A stretch of DNA of 64,000 nucleotides from Mitsuaria sp. PDC51 (GCF_900113225.1 NZ_FOZE01000001.1:620001-684000); one strand, 5' to 3'. Counted from the first letter of the stretch, positions 45,201 to 53,606 are shown. Notes: generated by a model from the letters alone, not told the origin. A program made the numbers and translations.

Positions 45201-47628
45201 CCTCGGTGATCTCGGTCTTGGACGGCATCGCGAGCGGGAAGGCGATCGGCAGGCCCGGCGACACCGTCACCGTCCGGTCGAGGCCGGCCGCGGGACCGTT
45301 GAGGTCGATGACCGGGGCGGTGCGGTCGACGATGAACAGGCTCGTGGCCGTGCCGGTCCGGCCGAGGTGGTCGGTGACGGTGATCTGGTACGAGCGGGGG
45401 CCTTCCAGCGCGAGCGGCGAGGTGTCGATCAGCCGCAGGGAGTCCAGCAGGGCCTGCGTCTGCGCCAGGCTGGCGGCGGAGCCGTCGGCCAGCACGAACT
45501 GGTAGCGATCCGCCAGCGCCATCGCCCGCCACTGGACGCCGGCCACGGTGATCGTGAGGTCGACCTGGCCCAGCTGGGTGATCACGCCGCCGTCCAGACA
45601 GCCGAGATGGTCGTCCGGGCTGACGCTCTCGCCGCTGATGTCGATCGTCACCTGCTGGAACGTCGCGTCCGGATTGGTGTGGGACAGCGTGCCGCCCGGC
45701 GCCAGCAGCGGCTGCGGCGTGGCGAGGTCGTGGATCACCGTCTCGGCGTCGACGCCGGCCAGCAAGCCGTTGAGGTCCAGCGAGGGCACGTGGTTGTCCA
45801 TCACCACCGACACCTGCGACTCGGCGCTGACGTTGCCGGCGAGGTCGACCACGGACAGCGCGATCACGCGCTCGCCTTCGCGCGGGCGGCCCATGGTGTT
45901 GCTCAGGCGGATCGCGTTGGACAGCGCCGCGGCGTCGGAGCCGGTCAGCGCGGTGCCGTCGGAACGCCAGATCGACAGGCTGGCGGTGTCGGCGTCGTAG
46001 CGGTAGGAGAGACCGGCCAGGCCGCCGATCTCGATGTTGTCCCTCGCCGTGCTGACGTCGAGGTCCAGGGCCTGGTCCAGCTGGAGCTTGTCGTTGATCG
46101 GGTCGAATCCGACGCCGGTGATCCGCACGCGCAGCGCGCTGAGGTCCTGCGCGGTCAACGCGTCCTGCGTCGCGGTGAGGGCGACGCCCGGCGCCAGCTG
46201 GAAGCGGTCAACGACGCTGGTGACCGTCGTCTGGAGCCCTGCGGTCGAGGAGAGATCGAGATCGTCCGCGCGCGTCTGGAGGACGAATCGCAGCGTGGTG
46301 ATCTCGCTGGCCCCTTGGGCATTGATCTGTCGCGCCAGGACGGTCTGCGCGCCGTCCTGCGTGAACTGCGAGGCGGGGATGGTGTCGTCCTGGCCGTCTT
46401 GCCAGGTCAGGCCCAGGTCCAGGCTGAACTGCCAGGTCGCCTTGTCCGCGAGGCCGGAGATCCTCACGCGCGCGTCGTTGGTGTGGAGGTCGGTGGCGGA
46501 CAGGCCGGAATCGTGAACCAGCGCCAGACGGGGCGCGTCCGGGGGAGGGACCGGATCGACCGGATCGACCGGATCAACCGGATCAACCGGATCAACCGGA
46601 TCAACCGGATCAACCGGATCAACCGGATCAACCGGATCGACCGGATCGACCGGATCAACCGGATCAACCGGATCAACCGGATCGACCGGATCGACCGGAT
46701 CGACCGGATCGACCGGATCCACCGGATCCACCGGATCGACCGGATCGACCGGATCGACCGGATCGACCGGATCGACCGGATCAACCGGATCAACCGGATC
46801 AACCGGATCAACCGGATCAACCGGATCAACCGGATCAACCGGATCAACCGGATCGACCGGGTCAACCGGATCGACCGGGTCAACCGGATCGACCGGGACA
46901 ACCGGATCGACCGGGTCGACGGGATGAATCGGATCAACCGGGTGATCAGGGTCGGAGGGAACAACGGGATCCACCGGTTGCTCGGGTCTGACGGGGTCCA
47001 CCGGCGGCATCGGATCGGAGGGAAGCTCCGGGTCGGCCGGATGGACCGGCTGTTCGGGCTCGACCGGGACGACCGGGTCGGCCGGCGGCCGGGGGACGTC
47101 GGGGGGGCCCGGATCGACGGGGGGCTGAGGATCGGATGGGCGCGGCGGGTGACCGTCACCGGCACCGCCGTGGGTGCCGCCACCGCCGCCGCCACCGCTC
47201 GCGGCCGCCGCGATGCTGGCGCCCATCAGCGCGACACCGGGCCAGACCCAGCCGCCCTCGGCTGGGCCGGCGGACGCCGCCGCGACGGACCGCGGCGTGT
47301 CCGCTTGCGCGCCGCCGCAGTCGGCGGCGTTCGATGCGGCGCTCTCCGGCGACGTGGCTTGGGGGAGGCACTCGGCCGGCGCCGGCGCGTCGCTTGCGGC
47401 AGCGGCCTCGTCGCTGGTGGACGCTGCAGTCGCGGTCTCGGCCTCAGCGGCGGGCGTCGATTCGTCGTCGGCCTCGCGTCTCGGGCGCGGCAGCGGGCGG
47501 TTTTTCTCCGGGGTGGACGACGGCGGGAGGGCGCGCGGATGCGGCGCGGTGGCCGGCGAGGCGGGGAAGGTGGGGGAGGTGGTAGCCGGTTCGGGCTGGC
47601 TGGGCGAGGGGGTCGGAGCGGCATTCAT
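42244..47628 (-). CDS. Giant predicted type I-secreted multidomain protein (adhesin/enzyme)
   Basis: Protein of 1,794 residues from ATG 47628. Residues about 1-120 are Pro/Ala/Glu/Arg-rich; 123-151 hold a WVWPGVALMGAS-Ala hydrophobic cassette ending in poly-Gly; 237-360 are about 41 Val-Asp-Pro repeats; 375-1,160 contain tandem Ig-like/cadherin-like segments (DVSTA, DLAGNVSA, DRTAPVIDLNG); about 1,166-1,276 is a Calx-beta domain (FMVTRDGDLSEAGSVRFAV, LLSFAAGETSKLVRF). About 1,286-1,556 resembles the catalytic LamG-like fold of AbfB arabinofuranosidases (AYGLRDL, RVRRGSDNAEQDIGFD, VTQWYDQSGNGRD). The C-terminus has DVLIGGGGADTFRW and GDRLDLTQLL, the RTX-like type I secretion target. No ABC exporter genes are in the window. 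Confidence 0.85.
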   Translation of the reverse strand: MNAAPTPSPSQPEPATTSPTFPASPATAPHPRALPPSSTPEKNRPLPRPRREADDESTPAAEAETATAASTSDEAAAASDAPAPAECLPQATSPESAASNAADCGGAQADTPRSVAAASAGPAEGGWVWPGVALMGASIAAAASGGGGGGGTHGGAGDGHPPRPSDPQPPVDPGPPDVPRPPADPVVPVEPEQPVHPADPELPSDPMPPVDPVRPEQPVDPVVPSDPDHPVDPIHPVDPVDPVVPVDPVDPVDPVDPVDPVDPVDPVDPVDPVDPVDPVDPVDPVDPVDPVDPVDPVDPVDPVDPVDPVDPVDPVDPVDPVDPVDPVDPVDPVDPVDPVDPVDPVDPVDPVDPVDPVDPVPPPDAPRLALVHDSGLSATDLHTNDARVRISGLADKATWQFSLDLGLTWQDGQDDTIPASQFTQDGAQTVLARQINAQGASEITTLRFVLQTRADDLDLSSTAGLQTTVTSVVDRFQLAPGVALTATQDALTAQDLSALRVRITGVGFDPINDKLQLDQALDLDVSTARDNIEIGGLAGLSYRYDADTASLSIWRSDGTALTGSDAAALSNAIRLSNTMGRPREGERVIALSVVDLAGNVSAESQVSVVMDNHVPSLDLNGLLAGVDAETVIHDLATPQPLLAPGGTLSHTNPDATFQQVTIDISGESVSPDDHLGCLDGGVITQLGQVDLTITVAGVQWRAMALADRYQFVLADGSAASLAQTQALLDSLRLIDTSPLALEGPRSYQITVTDHLGRTGTATSLFIVDRTAPVIDLNGPAAGLDRTVTVSPGLPIAFPLAMPSKTEITEAHGIVRLQFRFSSEVDGAFVATDADDPANADRLERFGLYDRADPEQTAGMLSMGTASSVEATTSTPGLRYGITCERSPDGTVLFTVVPSMTLTADMTRALLEQLAYSAGAGAVVGTRRVEISATDLAGNVSAVASQVTLEVRPAGTPAILLSRDSDSGLSPYDGVTSANGSAAAPLILKGYAAAGATVTVFLDADGDGVMAGNEVLGTVVADGNGRWELQLAGAGLEDGVYRFGAVADGLTSGALELTVDTHPPASVVAIGDTVQPRPVLSGTTDARVEVTVEIDTDDNIANGYELRYVTHSDAAGQWRVDTATATPVAGERHRFDAGDPVHVRVTSADLAGNVTVKTADSVTAGATYSISDSHVIEGTDGSREMVFMVTRDGDLSEAGSVRFAVDRGASSAGSSGAALASAADFSGASTGLLSFAAGETSKLVRFTVNGDHYREVNEKVVVRLEDATAGRIADGLGIGNINEIDVNRLQAAYGLRDLNPHQNDFAIRVRRGSDNAEQDIGFDLNGELDRTALLDFVGRGASDKGFVTQWYDQSGNGRDMTQTDLARQGVIVDAGQVVQRADGSAAISFNNGRNGKNNDYMVANGVAADDWRSVAVYTKVQSEGTGFGTLFNLGGTDNDRLSSHYPAWNNYYFDVMTASGDGRLVQPLPSSNALLGHANDVVFEAHAGNAGAGTASLNYVDAKQVIFEEGIRVASDGTLPSQFPTSAQWKLGWHGNWANGTDTAYYQQAMYNEFLVFLDKDGAATPAVQSLLGTAGNDVLTYSGEREVSRIDGLLGHDALYVSGDANVDFGAFSGGVKGLAQVWMDNGAANTLTLTSATLAANGDAPLVVQMDAGDRLILDGREFQHSGDHLETMVIGSQRNDVIVASSRNDVLIGGGGADTFRWQAGQTGHDTVLDYSNAQGDRLDLTQLLRGVPAGGEDRFIRRGVDAQGQVELLIDAHGNGDFNQPELTITLADLRPTDTITVLTGAGQAVL
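46551..46920 (-). repeat. 9-bp tandem repeat encoding about 41 Val-Asp-Pro units
   Basis: The unit reads GGATCAACC or GGATCGACC on the plus strand, which is Val-Asp-Pro on the coding strand. About 41 copies run without interruption, followed by degenerate ones (with Ile-His-Pro and Val-Val-Pro). The A/G alternation at one position is the only common variation and is synonymous (GTT/GTC). This forms a stiff, acidic spacer between the N-terminal cassette and the Ig-like repeats, and is prone to copy-number change in multiples of three codons, so the frame would stay open. Confidence 0.92.
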
Positions 47629-47867
47629 GGCGACTAGCACGGATGGATGGAATGCCGGCAGTCTCCGAGGTCCGAACCTGAGGGGCGATGGCTGAAACGG
47701 GTGTGATTCCTGTAGCCGAATAGCAAGTTCATGTCAGTCATAGGCCCCTGCCATGACTTGAAGAGGTGGGGCTCCGACGATTCCCCTCGCCGAGCGCTAG
47801 CCTGATGAAGCCAATCCTCAGGCGTTTATGCTTCCGCCTTCCCCCGGACGGGGCGGCTTCGGACGGA
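47629..47867. other. Divergent intergenic region in the accessory island
   Basis: This 239-base gap separates the giant minus-strand gene from the TPR gene. It is richer in A/T than the flanks in its middle part (47,690-47,760) and has two TCATG-like half sites (TTCATGTCAGTCAT, then CCATGACTTG). No promoter consensus stands out and no coding signal is seen. The track-independent frame upstream of ATG 47868 stays open to 47766 but without a ribosome site. Confidence 0.4.
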
Positions 47868-49448
47868 ATGGACATGGCGATCGGCGAGCGGGGCGAGGGC
47901 GGCGGCAAGGGCAGGGGCGGGCGGACGCGTCCCGCGGGCGCGCGGCGCGGCGGTGGCGCCGTCACCCGGACGGCGCTGTCGCCGCAGGCGCGTTGGGAGC
48001 GGCTGGTGATGCGCCGCCCCGGGCTGGCCTTGCCGCGGCTCCAGCGCCTGATCGCGCGCGAGGACGAACCGCCTTTCCAGGCGCTGCTGGGCGCCTTCTT
48101 CATCCTTGAGCGCTGGGGCCGCGGGCCTGAACTCCAGGCCGAGCTGGAGCGCGCTTTGGCGCGCGCGCTGCAGCACCGCCTGCTGGAAGAGGCCGCCGAG
48201 CTCAGCGAGGCGCTGGGCCGCATGCATTACCAGCGCGGCGACTATGTCCAGGCCTGCAACGCCTGGAGCCAGACCCTGGAGCTGGCCGACGACGAGACCC
48301 GCTGGGCCTGCCTGGCCCGCATCGGCCTGGCGCACCTGTGCTTCGCGCTGGGCGACTGGGCGCGCGGCGGTCGCGTGCTGGACCAGGCCGAGCTGCACTA
48401 CCCGCAGCTGGGCGACGACCCCTACATGCGCTCCAAGATCGCGCTGAACCGCGCGGTGTCGCTGCGCGCGACGCAGGGCCCGCAGGCTGCGCTGCCGCGC
48501 CTGGACGAGGCCCGCGCCGACGCGCGCGCCGTCGGGCACCGCGACTACGAGGCCGAGGCCATGTGGCATCACGCGCGCTGCGCCCGCGACAGCGGCGCCC
48601 TCGACCACGCGCTGGCGCTGGCGCTCCAGGCCGAGGATCTCTCGCGCCGCAGCCGCTATCGCTGGCTGCAGGCGCAGACGCTTTTGCTGGTCAGCGAGCT
48701 GCGCCGCGGTGCCGAGGCGGTGGCGGCCGCGCAGCAGGCGCTCGCGCTGGGCGAGGCGATCCAGTCGCGCTCGCTGCAGGCGGCGGCGCATGGCCGGCTC
48801 GGGCAGTTGATGGCCGAGCAGGAGCAGCTCGGGCCGAGCTGGTACCACCAGCAGCAGCGGCAACGGCTGGAGGCGACGCTGGGCCAGACGGAGTTGCCCG
48901 CGCGCCTGGAGCAACTGGCGCGCTTCGACACGGACCCGCATGGCGCGGAGGGGCTGCTGCTCGCGCTTGGCCGGTCCTCCGCCGTGGTGGCCTCCATCGC
49001 CGAGGTCGAGGCGCAGTGGCAGCAGGCGCGGCCCCGTTTGATGGAGGCGCTGGCGCTGACCGGACTGGAACTGCGATGGACGCCGGGCGGCCTGGCCGGC
49101 GGGCGGATCGAGCGCAACGATCGCTCGTCGCAGCTGCTGACCTTGCGCGACGCGAGCGGCGGGGCGGTCGGCGCGCTGGTGCTCGAACGCGCCACTGGCG
49201 CCGTCTGGTCGCGCGCCGATCGCAGCCGCGCCGAGCGGCTCGCGGGGTGGCTGCAGCGGCTGATCGCGCAGCTGCCGCTGCCGGGCGCGACCGCCGCCGC
49301 CATCGAGACGGTCGACCCCGCCGAGCAGGCCCGTGCGCTCGTGGCGACCCTGGAGCGCCTGTCCGGCGAGACCGACGCCGCGGTCCAGGCGGCCGGGCTG
49401 CCACAGGCGCTGGCGCTCGCGCGGCGGCTCGCCGCGCGGCTCGGCTGA
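47868..49448 (+). CDS. TPR-repeat protein of unknown function
   Basis: About 526 residues; the start is uncertain (ATG 47868 or 47874 after GGACGGA; ATG 47766 would add 34). The first 45 residues are Gly/Arg-rich. From about 60 to 330 helical pairs fit tetratricopeptide-like repeats: LLEEAAELSEALGRMHYQRGDYVQACNAWSQTLELA, RWACLARIGLAHLCFALGDWARGGRVLDQAELHYPQLG and MWHHARCARDSGALDHALALALQAEDLS. The rest (340-526) is helical with one beta-rich segment (GLELRWTPGGLAGGR...LLTLRDASGG), not recognised. No signal peptide or membrane helix. It lies between the two giant paralogous genes on the opposite strand. A regulator or chaperone-like scaffold is possible. Confidence 0.7.
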   Translation: MDMAIGERGEGGGKGRGGRTRPAGARRGGGAVTRTALSPQARWERLVMRRPGLALPRLQRLIAREDEPPFQALLGAFFILERWGRGPELQAELERALARALQHRLLEEAAELSEALGRMHYQRGDYVQACNAWSQTLELADDETRWACLARIGLAHLCFALGDWARGGRVLDQAELHYPQLGDDPYMRSKIALNRAVSLRATQGPQAALPRLDEARADARAVGHRDYEAEAMWHHARCARDSGALDHALALALQAEDLSRRSRYRWLQAQTLLLVSELRRGAEAVAAAQQALALGEAIQSRSLQAAAHGRLGQLMAEQEQLGPSWYHQQQRQRLEATLGQTELPARLEQLARFDTDPHGAEGLLLALGRSSAVVASIAEVEAQWQQARPRLMEALALTGLELRWTPGGLAGGRIERNDRSSQLLTLRDASGGAVGALVLERATGAVWSRADRSRAERLAGWLQRLIAQLPLPGATAAAIETVDPAEQARALVATLERLSGETDAAVQAAGLPQALALARRLAARLG

Positions 49449-49501
49449 GGCGCCCCGTCACGGCCGCGGCGGGCGACCGCGCCGCAGCCGCGACGAGCGC
49501 T

Positions 49502-52500
49502 TCAGACCACCGCCTGGCCCGCGATCACGAGATGGAGCGGGTCGCTCGCCCACAGCGCGGCCGGCGCGATCGTCCGGCCGTCGTCGACGATGCCGCCGTC
49601 GTCCGGCCCGTCGATCAACGGCTCGGTCGACAGCTCAGCCTGCGCGCGTGACGTGACGCCGCGGAGGACGCGTGCTTCGACGCCTTGCAGCCGGTCCAGG
49701 TCGACCACCGGGAGGCTGCCGATACCCAGGCCGTCGTCGATCCGACCGTGAACCGGCGCCTCGAGCCGGATCCCGACCTCCTCGATCACCCCCCGCTCGC
49801 CCTGGACGGTGAAGCGGATCGTCTTGACGGTCTCGCCGGCCGCGAAGCTCAGCAGGCCGGCGCTCGGGCCGGAGAAGTCGATGCCACCGGCCAGCTCGTC
49901 GGCGGATTGGCTGGCCGTCGTGGACGCGCGGTCCACCGCGAAGCGCACGCTGCCCGCCTCGCCCAGGTCACCGCTGCGCGTCACCGTGAACACCAGCTGG
50001 GTGGTGCCGTCCGCTCCGTCGACAAGCTGCCCGTCCGAGAGGCTGTAGAGCGTCTCCGCGGCGACGGCGCTCGCGGTCCGGGTCGTGACGTTGCCCGCGC
50101 GGTCGGTCGCCAGCACGCGCAGGTGGACCGTGTCGCCGCCGTCGAATCGACGCGCCGCTCCCGCGACCGGCGTCGCGGTGGCCGTGTCCAGCTGCCACTG
50201 CCCGTCGGCGTCCGCGCGCGTGAGGTAGCGCAGCTCGTAGCCGTTGGCGGGGTTGCCGTCGGTGTCGAGCTCGACGGTGACGCTCACATTCGCCTCGGTC
50301 TTGCCGCCCAGCACCGGGCGGGGACGCACCGTGCTGCCGATGTCGAGGACGCTGTCCGGCGCGCTGGCGTCGACCGTGACCGCCAGGAGCGCCGACGTGA
50401 AGCCGCTCGCGACCGCGCCGAAGCGATGCGTGCCGTCCGCGAGCGCGGCGCCGGCGAGCGTGTATTGCCAGCGGCCGGTGCTGTCCGCCACCACCGTGCC
50501 CAGCGCCTCGCCGGCCTCGAGCAGGCCGTTGTCGTCGGCATCGCGGAACAGCGTCACCGTCGCGGCGGCCGCGGCGAAGCCGGCGAGTGTCAGCGGCGAG
50601 GCCGCGCTGCCGTTGGCGAAGGTGAGTTCGTCATGGGCCGACGTGCCGGTGTCGCTGCCGCGGCCGAGCTGGACGACCGGCGTGCCGATCGGCTTCACGT
50701 CCAGCGTCGCCAGCGTGGGGACGATGCTGACGTTGCCGGCGCGGTCCGTCGCGGTGATCTCCACCTGGCGCACGCCCGGCACCTGGCCGATGCCGCATTT
50801 GTAGGCCAGACGCTCGAGCAGCGTCTGCGTGACGTTCTCGGTCAGCGCCATGTTCGGCGTGATGGTCACGACCACCGAGCCGTCGCCGGGACGCGTGTAG
50901 ACCATGTCCATCAGCAGGCCCGGGAACCAGCCCACCGCGGAGTAGCTGAATGGCTGCCCCAGGTTGTCCATGAACAAGAGCTGGTCCGGCTTGTCCAGGT
51001 CGTAGAAGCCGAAGATCTCCGTGTCGCCGCGCAGGTTCGGCGGGTAGTTGTTGGTGGGCGCGAGCGCGCCGGCGACCGCGCTGGTGAACTTGAACTGCAG
51101 TTGGACGACGCCGCTGCTCTCGGTGACCTGGGTCCGGGTCGGCAGGCCGAGCGTGACGCCGATGGGCACGCCCGACACGGCCGTCAGGCTGGCATCGAGC
51201 CCCGGCGCAGACCCGTTGAGGTCGAAGACCGGCGGCGTGGTGTCCAGCAGCAGGACGCTGGTGGCCGAGCCGGTCCGGCCGAGGTGATCGGTGACCGTGA
51301 CCTTGAACTGCCGGGGGCCTTCCTGCGGCTGCGAGGCGACGCTGCTCAGCGTCAGCGATTCGAGCAGCGCCTGGGTCTGGCCGGCGCTGGCCCAGCTGCC
51401 GTCCTCGAGGCGGAACACGAAGCGGTCGGCCGCGCGGCTCGCGTGCCACGCAGTGCCCGCCACGGTGAAGGAGGTGGCGGCCTGATCGAGCGCCGTCACC
51501 GTGCCGCCCTCCCGGCTGCCCAGGACGTCGTCCCGGCTCGCGCCGGCGCCGCCGGCGTCGATCGTCACCTGCTGGAAGCGCGCGTCGGGATTGGCGTGTC
51601 GCAGGCCGGCGCCGTCCGGCAGCAGGGCACGCGGCGCGGTCAGCGTGCGGAAGGCGATGTCGGCGTCCAGGCCGGGCCGGGCGCCATTGAAGTCCAGCGT
51701 GGGGACGCGGGTGTCCACCATCACCGACACCTGCGCGTCGGCGCTGACGTTGCCCGCCACGTCGAGCAGGCTCAGGGTGACGGTCCGTTCGCCGTCGCGC
51801 GGCCGGGTCTGGAGGTTGTTCAGGCGGATCGCGTTGGTCAGCGCGGCGGCGTCGGAACCGGTCAGCGCGCTGCCGTCGGCGCGCCAGATCGCGAGCGACG
51901 CGGTGGCGGCGTCGTAGCGGTAGGCCAGGCCGTCCAGGCCGCCGATGCGCACGCCCTGTGCCTGGCCGTCGCGGCTCAGGTCCAGGTCGCGGTCCAGGCG
52001 GAGGCGGTCGTTGAGCGGATCGAAGCCATCGCCGCCCAGGCGCAGGCGCAATTCATGGAGGTCTTGCGGGGTCAGGGCGGCTTCGGTGGCGGTGAGCGCG
52101 ACACCGGCGGCGATCGTGGCGCGGTCGACGATGCGGTGCAGCGCGGACTGCGGGCCGGGCTGCGACGAGAGGTCCAGGTCGTCGGCGTGGGTGTAGAGGG
52201 CCAGGCGCAGCGCGCTGAGCCCGCTGCTGCCGTGGGCATTGGCCTGCCGCGCCAGCACCGTGTGCAGGCCGTCGCGGGTGAACAGCGCCGCGTCCACGCT
52301 GTTGCCCTGCCCGTCGTGCCAGGTCTGGCCGAGGTCCAGGCTGAACTGCCAGTGCGCGTCGGGCGCCAGCCCGGTCACGATCACCTGCGCATCGCGGGTG
52401 CGGTGGTCCACGGCGGACATCCCGGAGTCCTGCGCCAGCGCGAGCCGAACAGGCCCCGGGCGCAGCGCCGGATCCGGCTCGAACGGGTCGACGGGCGGCG

Positions 52501-53398
52501 TCGGATCCCCGCCGGGCTGAGCGGGCTCGGAGGGGCCTCCGGGGCGGGTGGGATCCTCCGGCAGCGGCGGCTCCGCCGGGCGAGACGGGTCCTCGGGGTG
52601 GCCCGTGTCCCCCGGACGAGTGGGGTTCCCGGGCTGCGAAGGATCCTCCGGATGGGAGGGATCCCCAGGCTGCGAGGGGTTCGTCGGGTTGGTGGGATCC
52701 GTAGGCCGGGCCGGGTCCGTCGGGCCAGCGGGATCGGCCGGATTGCCTGGATTGCCAGCATCGCCAGAGCTGCCGGAGCTGCCAGAGCTACCGGAGCCGC
52801 CGGAGCCGCCGGAGCCGCCAGAGCCGCCAGAGTTGCCGGAGTCGGAGGGGTTGGCGGGCGACGCGGGCTCCCCCGGCGTCGCCGGGTCCGTGGGCCGGCC
52901 CGGCCCGATGGCATGCGCCGGAGCGAAGGGGGCGTCATCGCGAGTACCGCGCAGGCCGCCGGCCATCACCCCGAACGCCCAAGGCGTGATCAGCCCCGCG
53001 CCGGGCCAGATCCAGCCGATGACGGGGCCGCGGTCGTCGTCGGTCGCCGCGCCGGGTGTCACCTCGGACCTCGTTCCGCAAGTGACGGCGGTGTTCTGGG
53101 CGTCGATGTTGGCGTTGGCCGGCGTCGGCGCGTCGGAGGCGGGGCAGTCGGGGATCGTCGTGTCGGCCGCCGGGGCCGTTGCAGAAGAGGCCGGCGACTG
53201 CTGTTCATCGCCGTTGGCCGAGGGGGCCACCCCCTCATCCGCCGGACGTCCGGCGCGATCGGCCCTCGACGTGGGGGTGCCTCGAGCTGGCGGCAAGGTC
53301 GCGGTCGGAGACGGCGACGGCGACGGCGACGGCGACGGGGGGAGGGGCGAGGCGGTCATCGCGGCCGAAGCGGCCGGCAGAGAGCGGGGATCGGACAT
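49502..53398 (-). CDS. Giant secreted-protein paralogue lacking the enzyme and RTX segments
   Basis: 1,298 residues from ATG 53398. It follows the same plan as the 1,794-residue protein: charged N-terminus, a GWIWPG-type hydrophobic cassette at 123-150, a low-complexity spacer (Gly-Ser then Pro-Asp/Glu-rich, about 180-305), Ig-like repeats with the same RLALAQDSGMSAVD, HWQFSLDLGQTWHDG, DLDLSSQPG and TPPVFDLNG blocks, and a Calx-beta domain (about 1,113-1,220). After GLGIGSLPVVDLDRLQ it jumps to about 50 residues that align with the extreme C-terminus of the larger protein, both ending GQAV(V/L). The arabinofuranosidase-like and GGxGxDTF parts are absent. The secretion signal may therefore be only partial. 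Confidence 0.82.
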   Translation of the reverse strand: MSDPRSLPAASAAMTASPLPPSPSPSPSPSPTATLPPARGTPTSRADRAGRPADEGVAPSANGDEQQSPASSATAPAADTTIPDCPASDAPTPANANIDAQNTAVTCGTRSEVTPGAATDDDRGPVIGWIWPGAGLITPWAFGVMAGGLRGTRDDAPFAPAHAIGPGRPTDPATPGEPASPANPSDSGNSGGSGGSGGSGGSGSSGSSGSSGDAGNPGNPADPAGPTDPARPTDPTNPTNPSQPGDPSHPEDPSQPGNPTRPGDTGHPEDPSRPAEPPLPEDPTRPGGPSEPAQPGGDPTPPVDPFEPDPALRPGPVRLALAQDSGMSAVDHRTRDAQVIVTGLAPDAHWQFSLDLGQTWHDGQGNSVDAALFTRDGLHTVLARQANAHGSSGLSALRLALYTHADDLDLSSQPGPQSALHRIVDRATIAAGVALTATEAALTPQDLHELRLRLGGDGFDPLNDRLRLDRDLDLSRDGQAQGVRIGGLDGLAYRYDAATASLAIWRADGSALTGSDAAALTNAIRLNNLQTRPRDGERTVTLSLLDVAGNVSADAQVSVMVDTRVPTLDFNGARPGLDADIAFRTLTAPRALLPDGAGLRHANPDARFQQVTIDAGGAGASRDDVLGSREGGTVTALDQAATSFTVAGTAWHASRAADRFVFRLEDGSWASAGQTQALLESLTLSSVASQPQEGPRQFKVTVTDHLGRTGSATSVLLLDTTPPVFDLNGSAPGLDASLTAVSGVPIGVTLGLPTRTQVTESSGVVQLQFKFTSAVAGALAPTNNYPPNLRGDTEIFGFYDLDKPDQLLFMDNLGQPFSYSAVGWFPGLLMDMVYTRPGDGSVVVTITPNMALTENVTQTLLERLAYKCGIGQVPGVRQVEITATDRAGNVSIVPTLATLDVKPIGTPVVQLGRGSDTGTSAHDELTFANGSAASPLTLAGFAAAAATVTLFRDADDNGLLEAGEALGTVVADSTGRWQYTLAGAALADGTHRFGAVASGFTSALLAVTVDASAPDSVLDIGSTVRPRPVLGGKTEANVSVTVELDTDGNPANGYELRYLTRADADGQWQLDTATATPVAGAARRFDGGDTVHLRVLATDRAGNVTTRTASAVAAETLYSLSDGQLVDGADGTTQLVFTVTRSGDLGEAGSVRFAVDRASTTASQSADELAGGIDFSGPSAGLLSFAAGETVKTIRFTVQGERGVIEEVGIRLEAPVHGRIDDGLGIGSLPVVDLDRLQGVEARVLRGVTSRAQAELSTEPLIDGPDDGGIVDDGRTIAPAALWASDPLHLVIAGQAVV
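52480..52860 (-). repeat. Low-complexity Gly-Ser / Pro-Asp-rich spacer in the second giant gene
   Basis: Imperfect short repeats encode a Gly-Gly-Ser and Ser-Ser-Gly run followed by degenerate Asp-Pro-x-x-Pro units. It occupies the position of the Val-Asp-Pro tract in the larger paralogue but with unrelated, less regular units, so the spacer has diverged faster than the flanking domains. Confidence 0.75.
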
Positions 53399-53606
53399 GG
53401 GCAAAGGGGGTTCACCAAGGAAGCCCGCAGTGTTCCGGGCTGAAACCGCCCGATCGATGACCGGAAACGACGTGAGATTGGCGGTCCTTAGCAAAACCGA
53501 GTCGGTCGAGGCCCGCAGAAACACTGCTCCGGAAGGGCGAGGCGGTGAACCGGCGCGCGCGAGCGCCTCACCCGGGCGCACCGGACGAGGGCGTCGGCGC
53601 GCAGGG

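Noticed and set aside
46551-46920. The 9-bp repeat as a CRISPR-like array
   Set aside because: Units are contiguous without spacers and translate cleanly to Val-Asp-Pro inside a long gene.
43729-47637. A 1,302-codon open frame on the plus strand opposite the giant gene, with long Asn-Arg-Ile/Asp-Arg-Ile repeats
   Set aside because: It is the antisense of the GC-rich giant gene and its Val-Asp-Pro repeat tract; no signal peptide, start context or recognisable domain, whereas the minus frame has clear domains.
49685-53443. A long plus-strand open frame opposite the second giant gene
   Set aside because: Arg/Val/Gln-rich antisense sequence without motifs; the minus frame carries the Ig-like and Calx-beta domains.
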